A DNA stretch of 33,936 bases, from NCBI GenBank assembly GCA_017650365.1, contig JAGCEZ010000014.1, positions 1 to 33,936 on the forward strand. Reading direction: 5' to 3'. The notes below the pieces were generated by a model that had not been told where the DNA came from, ran no database searches, and saw only the letters and a list, made by a program, of their open reading frames with translations. Each line of letters opens with the position of its first letter. Position 1 is the first letter of the stretch. The translations under genes were made by a program, and so were the position numbers. Of this stretch, positions 22,379 to 28,075 are shown in pieces. Source of the stretch: Fibrobacterales bacterium. Lineage in GTDB: Bacteria > Fibrobacterota > Fibrobacteria > Fibrobacterales > CADBQJ01.

Positions 22379-22822
22379 ATGATCACGCTCAAGCGCCTCC
22401 TCACCCCCGGAAAGACCTGGAAGGAACAGTTCGTCCGCTACTTCGTCGTCGGCGGCATCGCCACGGTCTTCGACTGGGCGATCTCCTTCACGCTCAACTT
22501 CTTCGGCGTCTGGTCCTCCGCGAACGGGATCTTCTCCGGGCTGGAGGGGATCCTCTGCGGCGCGAGCGGCTTCGCCGTCGGGCTCTGCGTCAACTACGTC
22601 CTGAGCATCACGGTCGTCTTCGACAACCGTTCGATGAAGAACGTCTGGCACGAACGGATCATCTTCGTCGCCATCGCGCTGATCGGGCTGCTGCTCCACA
22701 GCGCCATCATCTGGATCTGCCAGAACCGCGCCGGGATGCCCTTTGAAATGGCGAAGGTGACGGCCACGGCCATCACCCTCGTCTGGAACTTCCTGTCGAA
22801 GAAGCTGACGATCTTCCGCTAG
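22379..22822 (+). CDS. GtrA-like small membrane protein
   Basis: A 147-residue protein with four predicted membrane helices (about 20-42, 52-76, 90-112 and 120-140), starting with the family's FVRYFVVGGIATVFDWAISF pattern. It includes the second-helix GFAVGLCVNYVLSITVVF segment and a short Lys/Arg-rich C-terminus (VWNFLSKKLTIFR). GtrA proteins are thought to move or help present undecaprenyl-phosphate sugars across the inner membrane. This fits the two glycosyltransferases upstream, one of which is membrane-embedded. Its stop codon overlaps the stop of the convergent gene (CTAG at 22819-22822). Confidence 0.9.
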   Translation: MITLKRLLTPGKTWKEQFVRYFVVGGIATVFDWAISFTLNFFGVWSSANGIFSGLEGILCGASGFAVGLCVNYVLSITVVFDNRSMKNVWHERIIFVAIALIGLLLHSAIIWICQNRAGMPFEMAKVTATAITLVWNFLSKKLTIFR

Positions 22823-23301
22823 GACTCCTCTTCCGCCTCGTCCACGACCGGTTCGGCCATGTCGCTGCGGCCGAGCAGACTGTTGACGTCCACGTCGGAG
22901 AGCATGCCCTTGTCGTCGAAGACCAGGACGATGGAGTTCTTCTTCCAGGCGACCTTCCACTGCGTGATCTTCTTGCCGTCGGGCCCCTTCTTGGAGACGT
23001 TCTGGACGAAGCCGCCCACGGTCTCTTCGGGGAGGTTGGCCTTCTGCCAGTTCTTGACGTTCTTGACGACGTCGGCGCTCTGCTTCGGCCCGTCGAGGGT
23101 CTGCAGGGCGAGCTGCCAGAGGAGGGAGTTGACCTTGGCGTCCTCCGTCATGGTCTTTTCCCAGTCGCGGATGGCGGCGGACTTCTTCTCCATGCCTTCG
23201 GCGGCCTGCTTCATGTAGTCGGCGCGCTGCCCGAGGGCGACCCACCAGGCCAGCCAGGCGTCGAGGAGGAGGACTGCGACCAGAAACGCTTTCTTCATCA
23301 T
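22819..23301 (-). CDS. N-terminally anchored small protein, paralogue A
   Basis: A 160-residue protein starting MMKKAFLVAVLLLDAWLAWW, an uncleaved signal anchor or signal peptide. A helical region and a beta-rich C-terminal half follow, containing WKVAWKKNSIVLVFDDKGML and SDVDVNSLLG, then an acidic tail. A strong AGGAGG lies six bases before the first ATG. The end matches the neighbouring 135-residue protein: W..NSIVL.F..G.L..VDV..L.G. The two form a tandem pair ten bases apart, so a gene duplication is likely. No function is recognised. Confidence 0.78.
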   Translation of the reverse strand: MMKKAFLVAVLLLDAWLAWWVALGQRADYMKQAAEGMEKKSAAIRDWEKTMTEDAKVNSLLWQLALQTLDGPKQSADVVKNVKNWQKANLPEETVGGFVQNVSKKGPDGKKITQWKVAWKKNSIVLVFDDKGMLSDVDVNSLLGRSDMAEPVVDEAEEES

Positions 23302-23311
23302 CTTCGGCCTC

Positions 23312-23719
23312 CTAGTTCGCGCCCACGAGCGCGGCGACGTCCACGTTGACGAGCTTTCCGCCCTTGAACTCGAGGACGATGGAGCGGTTTTCCCAGCCCA
23401 CCTTCGTCTTCGCGCCTTCGGGCGCCATCTTCGGGAATCCGGTCTCGTCGGCGACGACGAGCGGCTGCACGGCGGCGACGACGGCGGCGCTGTCGGGGCC
23501 GGCCTTCTTCGCGGCGACGGCCGCTTCCCAGAGGAGGTTTTCCTGCGCGAACTTCTGCTCGACGTCGCGCTTCGTCTGGACGAGCTTCGCGCCTTCGGCC
23601 TTGTTCCAGGCCTGCGCCGCTTCGCGCGCGGAGGGCTTCACCGCCACGAAGAGCACGACGAAAAGCGCCACGGCGGCGACGATGCCGCCCGCGATTCCGA
23701 CTGTTGCGTTGAGTTTCAT
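23312..23719 (-). CDS. N-terminally anchored small protein, paralogue B
   Basis: I use ATG 23719 (MKLNATVG...), preceded by GGAAGG. The longer upstream frame runs through the divergent promoter and into the opposite gene. The 135-residue product has one hydrophobic N-terminal helix (VGIAGGIVAAVALFVVLFVAV), a helical Ala/Lys-rich middle (AWNKAEGAKLVQTKRDVEQ) and a short strand-rich end (VGWENRSIVLEFKGGKLVNV). That end resembles paralogue A. It is first in the minus-strand pair and divergent from the 164-residue gene. Function unknown; an extracytoplasmic sensor or periplasmic domain is possible. Confidence 0.75.
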   Translation of the reverse strand: MKLNATVGIAGGIVAAVALFVVLFVAVKPSAREAAQAWNKAEGAKLVQTKRDVEQKFAQENLLWEAAVAAKKAGPDSAAVVAAVQPLVVADETGFPKMAPEGAKTKVGWENRSIVLEFKGGKLVNVDVAALVGAN

Positions 23720-23758
23720 CTGACCTTCCGAGGTTGAGTGACGGGCCGCGCAATTTCT

Positions 23759-23780
23759 AACTTGACCCAAAGTCAAAGTT
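23759..23780. promoter_or_regulatory. Inverted repeat between divergent genes, possible operator
   Basis: AACTTGAC, a CCAAA spacer and GTCAAAGTT form an inverted repeat with a TTGAC-N5-GTCAA perfect core (23762-23776). A TATACA hexamer (23780-23785) adjoins it on the plus strand. It lies midway in the 79-base region between the start codons at 23719 and 23799. Its position suits a repressor site for both genes; the binding protein is unknown. Confidence 0.4.
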
Positions 23781-23798
23781 ATACAAACGAGGACGGAA

Positions 23799-24293
23799 AT
23801 GGGCGCGATTCCCGAAAATGACCCCGCTTTCCTGCTGAAGGAAAACGTCCGCATCCTGCTCACCACCCTCCACGCGCTCCAGAAGAAGGTGGTCGGCTTC
23901 TCCTGGCGCAAGCTCTTCCCCTTCAACCTCTACTTCCGCGCGGTGGACTTCCCCGCCTACGCCCGGTTCCTGGAGGAGATCTCCGCGAAGATCGCCGAAC
24001 AGCGGAAGATCTGCCTGGAGCACCCGGTCCGCGGGGAATCCGCGCCGCACCGGGAGTTCTTCGACGCGATGGAGGGGTATCTCCGGCCGCTCGGGGATTC
24101 CGCGGACGAGCTCCGCGAGGTGGCGCTTCTCATGCGCGAAAGCGCCCCGCTGAAGGAGATCAACGCCCGGCTGGACCGCTACCAGGAGTGCTGCGCCCGC
24201 TACCACGACAAGGCGCTCGGTCTGGCCCAGTCCTGGACCGCCCTCGTGCAGTCGTTCAAGGGCCCGGAGGGCGGGGATGGGAGAAATGGCTAA
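23799..24293 (+). CDS. Helical hypothetical protein
   Basis: A 164-residue soluble protein, mostly helical by composition: long runs such as FLEEISAKIAEQRKICLE and NARLDRYQECCARYHDK with heptad-like spacing, no signal peptide and no membrane segment. GAGGA lies five bases before the ATG. I recognise no domain. Its TAA stop (24291-24293) falls inside the exact 17-base repeat AATGGCTAATTTTCGCC, and the compositional island begins just after it. It may therefore be the last ordinary chromosomal gene before the insertion. Confidence 0.7.
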   Translation: MGAIPENDPAFLLKENVRILLTTLHALQKKVVGFSWRKLFPFNLYFRAVDFPAYARFLEEISAKIAEQRKICLEHPVRGESAPHREFFDAMEGYLRPLGDSADELREVALLMRESAPLKEINARLDRYQECCARYHDKALGLAQSWTALVQSFKGPEGGDGRNG

Positions 24294-24301
24294 TTTTCGC
24301 C
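24285..24301 (+). repeat. Second copy of the 17-base promoter-like repeat at the island edge
   Basis: AATGGCTAATTTTCGCC matches 17780-17796 exactly. In the first copy it is directly followed by CATG and a gene start. Here it is followed by AAATCC and less GC-rich sequence without a start codon. Either the stop of the preceding gene overlaps an orphan promoter, or the gene it once served was displaced by the island. Confidence 0.5.
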
Positions 24302-24355
24302 AAATCCAGTCCCCAAAGCCAGGAATTTTTACAAAATCCAGAAAATCACGGCATT

Positions 24356-24410
24356 CGTAAACATTGGCAATATGTCATAGATAGCTCATTCTGCCAATAA
24401 CGTGTTTACG
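24356..24410. promoter_or_regulatory. Interrupted inverted repeat upstream of the XRE/ImmA regulator
   Basis: Left part CGTAAACA-TTGGCA (24356-24369) is mirrored by TGCCAA-TAACG-TGTTTACG (24392-24410), so an 8-bp and a 6-bp arm pair with a 5-base offset. It lies 32 bases before the regulator's start codon, with a TATTCT hexamer at 24425-24430 between them. This is the expected position for an autoregulatory operator of the XRE-type protein downstream. Function inferred. Confidence 0.45.
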
Positions 24411-24442
24411 GAAATGCTCCAGGATATTCTAGATTTCCAAGC

Positions 24443-25528
24443 ATGAACCTGACCCCATCGGTTTTCAAGACCCGGCTGAAATGTGCCCGTGTGATGCGAG
24501 GATTCTCCATGGGCGAGCTATGCGACAGAATCGGCAACGCCGTTTCCAAGATGACCATCTCCAAATACGAGAGCGGCGCGATGGTTCCGGGCGAAGAGAC
24601 GTTGAAACTCCTGGCGGAGGCGCTTGAACAACCCCTGGAGTTCTTCTCCCGTCCGCTCTCCGTTCGCATCAACGACTTGAAGTTCCGCAAGCAGTGCCGA
24701 CTCCGCGTCAAGGAGACGAACGCGATCCAGGCGAAAGTCGTCGATCATCTCGAGCGGTATCTCTACATCGAAGAAGTCTGCGGAAATCCCCCTAGCCATC
24801 CTCATGCCAAGCGCAAGACGGTCTCGTCGGCAAACGACGTAATTCAAACTGCGGCAGACCTGCGAAAAGAGTGGAACATCGGCGGCGAAGGCATCCCCAA
24901 CGTCATCGCGCTTCTTGAATCTCGCGGCTTCCGCATCGTCGAGGTGGATGCGCCGCCGACCTTCGACGGAATGAACGCCGTCGCCAATGACGCCATCGAC
25001 GTCATCGTTCTGAACAGGAACTTTCCCGCGGAGCGCAAGCGACTGACTGCACTCCACGAATGCGCCCACGCCTTGCTGCGTTTTGCCGAAGGAATCGATT
25101 CCAAAACGGAAGAATCGTATTGCAACCTCTTCGCGAGCGAAATGCTGATTTCGGAAGAGCAGCTCCGCGATGCGTTGGGCACCTCTAGAAAGCAGATATC
25201 CTGGAGGGAGATGGTCGACCTGCAGCAACGCTACGGCATCTCCTACGACGCGCTGATGTACAAGGCGCACAAATGCGGCATCATCAACGACCAGAACTAC
25301 AAATGGTTCAACATCCACAAAAGCAAAGAGCCCAGCTACAAGGCTTTTGTGGAGCATAGCCGATACCGCGGTTTCGAATCGTCGGGTCGATTCGAAAAAC
25401 TGGTCTACAAAGCCGTGTACTGCGACCTGATCGACTACGAACAGGCAACCGATCTTCTAGGCTATTCGCCCAAGGAGTTTCCCGGCAGCGAACGTTCCAA
25501 CAACAGCAACCAAGGAGGTTGGATGTAG
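24443..25528 (+). CDS. XRE-family HTH / ImmA-IrrE metalloprotease regulator
   Basis: A 361-residue two-domain protein. Residues 8-65 are a helix-turn-helix of the XRE/Cro type (FKTRLKCARVMRGFSMGELC, then SKMTISKYESGAMVPGEETL). Residues 150-245 are an ImmA/IrrE zinc peptidase with HECAHALL (205-212; HExxH ligands His205, Glu206, His209) and EESYCNLFASEMLIS, which supplies the third ligand. About 110 further residues follow. Such fusions (COG2856) control mobile elements and stress or toxin modules: the HTH half represses and the protease half relieves repression by cleavage. It is the first gene of the island, less GC-rich than its neighbours, with inverted repeats upstream and a long structured gap downstream. 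No integrase or excisionase is present. Confidence 0.92.
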   Translation: MNLTPSVFKTRLKCARVMRGFSMGELCDRIGNAVSKMTISKYESGAMVPGEETLKLLAEALEQPLEFFSRPLSVRINDLKFRKQCRLRVKETNAIQAKVVDHLERYLYIEEVCGNPPSHPHAKRKTVSSANDVIQTAADLRKEWNIGGEGIPNVIALLESRGFRIVEVDAPPTFDGMNAVANDAIDVIVLNRNFPAERKRLTALHECAHALLRFAEGIDSKTEESYCNLFASEMLISEEQLRDALGTSRKQISWREMVDLQQRYGISYDALMYKAHKCGIINDQNYKWFNIHKSKEPSYKAFVEHSRYRGFESSGRFEKLVYKAVYCDLIDYEQATDLLGYSPKEFPGSERSNNSNQGGWM

Positions 25529-25561
25529 GCAAGACGAGGATAGACGACATCGGGGAATAAA

Positions 25562-25595
25562 AAGCCCCGGAACTACCGAGAATAGTCCCGAGGCT
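25562..25595 (-). terminator. Possible minus-strand intrinsic terminator inside the island gap
   Basis: The 25563-25595 hairpin (12-base arms, two mismatches, 9-base loop) is followed on the minus strand by a five-T run including the stem end, then ATTCCCC. No minus-strand protein gene upstream is convincing, so what it terminates is unclear; a small RNA from about 25800 is one option. It could also limit antisense read-through into the XRE/ImmA gene. Confidence 0.4.
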
Positions 25596-25758
25596 GCCCG
25601 AGGATCTCTATTGAGACCCTAATGAAGGCCCAATCAAAATAGAATCTTCGGGCTTCCCCTCACATACCTCCGCGCGTTGAAAAGCGAAATCCGATTTTCA
25701 CGCTGTCGGAGAATTGCCCCAAATCGCGTTTCGAACGTATTCCGAGACGCAAATGGAC

Positions 25759-25780
25759 TGAATTTGCGCAAGCAAATTCA
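25759..25780 (+). promoter_or_regulatory. Nine-bp perfect hairpin with GCAA tetraloop before DUF4417 gene
   Basis: TGAATTTGC, GCAA, GCAAATTCA form a perfect 9-bp stem closed by a GNRA-type loop. It ends 33 bases before ATG 25814, and the presumed ribosome-binding site (GAGGGAG) lies between. The regular shape suggests an RNA element or a palindromic protein site rather than a terminator, because no T-run follows. Confidence 0.4.
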
Positions 25781-25813
25781 CAACCGCCTTCGAAAAAGCG
25801 AGGGAGAAGCAGA

Positions 25814-26563
25814 ATGAAAACCATGACCACAGAAACGAGGATGCGGAAGCTCCAGCTTCTGTACCTCAAGTACACCAACAAGGCGGGCTACGCCGGAGCC
25901 TGGGATTTGCCGAAGATGCATTGCAGCACGGACGTCTATCCGGACTACATCGCGCTCTTCGGCCAGCCGTCGGATTACCGGCGAACTTCGAAGACCGCGG
26001 TCGCGTTCTTCCAGTATGACGACGTGTTCGACGGCCAGCACGGGCTCTACAACGCCATCTACTACGGCAACAGGAAAGACCTCCGCACGTTCAAAAAACG
26101 CTTCAAGGGTGTCCGCTTCGCAATCGCGCCGGACTGTTCGCTCTGCGGCGACGTTGACAAAGCGGAGATTCTGATTCGAATCAAGCGTTCCAGGGTCGTG
26201 GCCATCTGGATGACGATTGAACTCGGCATCTGCGTGATTCCGCTGGTCTCGTTTCCCCGTGCCGCCGATCTGGACGACATATTGGCCGGATTGGAAAACT
26301 GCGAAGTCGTCGCGTTCAGCACGAAAGGCTTCGTCAAGGATTCGGAAGAACGCGCAAACCTGATTGAAGGCGTCAAGCGGACCGTAGATCGGCTCAATCT
26401 AAAGGCCATCGTCGTGTACGACGTGTGCAAAACAGACAAGGACGCGCTGGAAATCTTCGATTACGCCGTCAAGAAAGGCATCCAGATCGTCGTCCCGAAC
26501 AACATCCTGAAGGAGCGGAACAGGCAAACGAAAACAATCAACAAAGGAGTGCGACATGCATAA
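25814..26563 (+). CDS. DUF4417-family protein
   Basis: A 249-residue protein starting at ATG 25814 after a GAGGGAG ribosome-binding site. It matches DUF4417 in order: FDGQHGLYNAIYYGNR (72-87), FKGVRFAIAPDCSLCGDVDKA (97-117; the family has a PDFSLYxDMP-type motif), ICVIPLVSF (139-147; family VIPTV), CEVVAFSTKGFVKDSEE and LNLKAIVVYDVCK. The family occurs on phages and other mobile elements and has no established activity. The stop lies eight bases inside the EndoU gene, so the two are translationally coupled. A phosphoesterase or nucleic-acid-related role would be a guess. Confidence 0.8.
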   Translation: MKTMTTETRMRKLQLLYLKYTNKAGYAGAWDLPKMHCSTDVYPDYIALFGQPSDYRRTSKTAVAFFQYDDVFDGQHGLYNAIYYGNRKDLRTFKKRFKGVRFAIAPDCSLCGDVDKAEILIRIKRSRVVAIWMTIELGICVIPLVSFPRAADLDDILAGLENCEVVAFSTKGFVKDSEERANLIEGVKRTVDRLNLKAIVVYDVCKTDKDALEIFDYAVKKGIQIVVPNNILKERNRQTKTINKGVRHA

Positions 26564-27104
26564 ATCGGATGCCGGCCTCGGCCACGGCACCTCGGGATCG
26601 CCGCAAGGCGCGCTCGAAGAGCTAGAATACGAGGCGAAGACAAAACAGATTGAAGAGGAACTCCGGAAGGAGTTTCCGCAACAGGAGTCGAAGGAGGCCG
26701 CGCTGGCGAACCTGCAACGCACGGAACGATTCGCCGACGGGGCCATAAAGCATATATTTAACGGAGAGATCAACCCCAAAGGCAAAGCCGTCGGCTACCA
26801 CTACGAAGGTCTCGCAGGAACCGATGGCCGAGTCGTACCAGGAACAAAATCCGCCGAAGACTCCACGGGAGTCTATCGCGCAAAAGTCGAGGTGAACGGC
26901 ATAAGGAAGAAAATTCCTTCGACGTTCTTTCCAAAAAGCTGGTCACCTCAGCAAATCGTGGACACGATCAACGCCGCATATGACAAACGCGCCCCTTTGC
27001 AAAACGGCCTCTACTCGGCGACCGCCAACGGCATCACGATACAAATGCGGTTGGACCCGAGTGGAAAGATTGTGACCGCCTACCCGCGTATGATGGAGGG
27101 ATAG
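26556..27104 (+). CDS. EndoU-type RNase toxin
   Basis: A 182-residue protein with AAAGGAG before its ATG. The first ~55 residues are charged and helical. From about 60 to the end it matches the bacterial EndoU domain: AIKHIFNGEINPKGKAVGYH (63-82), with His66 and His82 as the likely catalytic pair, then GVYRAKVEVNG, STFFPKSWSPQQIVDTINAA (122-141), and GITIQMRLDPSGKIVTAYP (159-177). Bacterial EndoU domains are RNA-cutting C-terminal toxins of contact-dependent and polymorphic toxins, usually on a large secreted carrier. Here the domain stands alone, without signal peptide or delivery domain. It lies between DUF4417 and a putative immunity gene starting one base after its stop. An intracellular toxin of a mobile element, or an orphan carried for exchange, are the main options. 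Confidence 0.82.
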   Translation: MHKSDAGLGHGTSGSPQGALEELEYEAKTKQIEEELRKEFPQQESKEAALANLQRTERFADGAIKHIFNGEINPKGKAVGYHYEGLAGTDGRVVPGTKSAEDSTGVYRAKVEVNGIRKKIPSTFFPKSWSPQQIVDTINAAYDKRAPLQNGLYSATANGITIQMRLDPSGKIVTAYPRMMEG

Positions 27105-27105
27105 C

Positions 27106-27507
27106 ATGAAGTACGCAGTTAGACCTTTCGTCAACGAAGGCAAAACCGAAGAGATTCTTTTCGACTTCATTCCTCCGAACGAGGTTCTGTCGTGCTTTTT
27201 GGTCGCCGATTTCGGATTTTCCCCCGAAACCTATATAGCCGCCATCAACGCCGTCCTCGACGGAAAATCGGAAAAAGAGGATTTGGACGGAAATGACACG
27301 AATGTCGTCTTCGGGCCAGAAAAGACCACAATTGAGTCTCTGTGGACGGAGGAACAAGGCGCTCCGGCTCCATGCGTCGTGAACACGCGAGAACTTCGCC
27401 AAGTGATGGACGAGTGGCTTTCGTATCACAATCGAATCATGGCCGAACGCACGCACAAGCCGCAAGACGGCGGCCCTGCCGCAGAGGGGAAAGGAGAAAC
27501 ACGATGA
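27106..27507 (+). CDS. Putative EndoU immunity protein
   Basis: A 133-residue acidic soluble protein with GGAGGG ahead of its ATG, beginning one base after the toxin's stop codon. It has no signal peptide. It resembles the 120-residue protein at 27713: INAVLDGKSEKEDLDGND aligns with IDRVLSGKEKEIESFGNE, and VVNTRELRQVMDEWL with AVDTKVLRGLIDEFV. Each of the two follows directly after an EndoU sequence, which points to an immunity role. Immunity-protein families are highly diverse and I cannot name one. The stop overlaps the next start (ATGA). Confidence 0.7.
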   Translation: MKYAVRPFVNEGKTEEILFDFIPPNEVLSCFLVADFGFSPETYIAAINAVLDGKSEKEDLDGNDTNVVFGPEKTTIESLWTEEQGAPAPCVVNTRELRQVMDEWLSYHNRIMAERTHKPQDGGPAAEGKGETR

Positions 27508-27716
27508 AAGAGAACGGATTCAGAACGTTCTTCCCGAAGAACTGGTCGCGGCAGCAGGTGGTCGACGCGATCAACGAGGCCTACGACAGCAAGGTGCGGC
27601 AGCCCGGTTCGAAGAACGTCTTCGTGGGAAGGACCGCAGCCGGGATGCTGATCAAACTCCGCCTCGACGCGAAGGAGATGATCACGACAGCCTTTCCGAT
27701 GACGGAGGAAGCATGA
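27504..27716 (+). CDS. Displaced C-terminal half of an EndoU toxin
   Basis: The start is ATG 27504, with AAGGAGA six bases upstream; earlier in-frame starts lie inside the immunity gene. The 70-residue product, FRTFFPKNWSRQQVVDAINE then GMLIKLRLDAKEMITTAFPM, corresponds to about residues 120-178 of the full toxin at 26556. It lacks the part with both catalytic histidines and should be inactive. Its own start, ribosome-binding site and ATGA overlaps keep it translatable in the string. It is visibly more GC-rich than the full toxin. I interpret it as the stub of an older toxin left when a new toxin/immunity pair was inserted. A structural or decoy role is possible. Confidence 0.72.
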   Translation: MKENGFRTFFPKNWSRQQVVDAINEAYDSKVRQPGSKNVFVGRTAAGMLIKLRLDAKEMITTAFPMTEEA

Positions 27717-28075
27717 ACCACAAGGTCGAAACCATGGACGTCGGCGGCAAGCGGCTGATGTGCTTCGTCTTCGAGGAAGGCAACGGGGTCCTGGACGCGT
27801 TCTTCAACGGCGACGTCCGCGAGTTCCACGACGGAATCGCGGAGCAGATCGACCGCGTCCTCTCCGGAAAGGAGAAGGAGATCGAGTCCTTCGGGAACGA
27901 ATGCGGATGGCTCGTCCGCAGCGACCTGTACACCATCGTGGACAACTACGCGCTCGACGAAAAGAGGAACTGGTTCGCCGTGGACACGAAGGTCCTTCGA
28001 GGCCTGATCGACGAATTCGTCGAAAAGAACGCCGAATTCCGTCGGGCGGAGAAGCCGAGAGACGCGAACGGCTAG
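27713..28075 (+). CDS. Second immunity-like protein (orphan immunity)
   Basis: A 120-residue acidic soluble protein preceded by GGAGG. Its ATG overlaps the stop of the EndoU stub by four bases. It contains GIAEQIDRVLSGKEKEIESF, FGNECGWLVRSDLYTIVDNY and WFAVDTKVLRGLIDEFVEKN, similar in order to the 133-residue protein at 27106. It follows a toxin stub in the same way that its relative follows the full toxin. Its base composition resembles the surrounding chromosome, so it may be the older, resident member. The stop codon overlaps that of the convergent diguanylate cyclase (CTAG). Confidence 0.7.
   Translation: MNHKVETMDVGGKRLMCFVFEEGNGVLDAFFNGDVREFHDGIAEQIDRVLSGKEKEIESFGNECGWLVRSDLYTIVDNYALDEKRNWFAVDTKVLRGLIDEFVEKNAEFRRAEKPRDANG

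Larger units (their letters stand above)
25529..25813. other. Hairpin-rich intergenic region of the island (possible regulatory RNA)
   Basis: This is the longest gene-free stretch. It holds three clear inverted repeats: AGCCCCGGAACT/AGTCCCGAGGCT (25563-25574 with 25584-25595, 10 of 12 paired); a long arm pair from GCCCGAGGAT (25596) to ATCTTCGGGC (ending 25653); and TGAATTTGC-GCAA-GCAAATTCA (25759-25780). An alternative CGGGG/CCCCG pairing competes with the first. Read on the minus strand, the first hairpin is followed by TTTTATT, a terminator, although no minus-strand gene is apparent. The region may be a structured leader for the operon downstream or the body of a minus-strand small RNA. 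Promoters were not identified. Confidence 0.45.

Noticed and set aside
24188-24400. A 70-codon plus-strand ORF running into the island edge
   Set aside because: It overlaps the end of the 164-residue gene in another frame and continues into non-coding sequence; no SD or homology.
25660-25881. A minus-strand ORF with a hydrophobic stretch (MVFILLLPRFF) upstream of the minus-facing hairpin; possible small membrane toxin
   Set aside because: The start is TTG, or ATG 25824 without any ribosome-binding site, and it is antisense to the DUF4417 start. The link to the terminator is intriguing, but too weak to call a gene.
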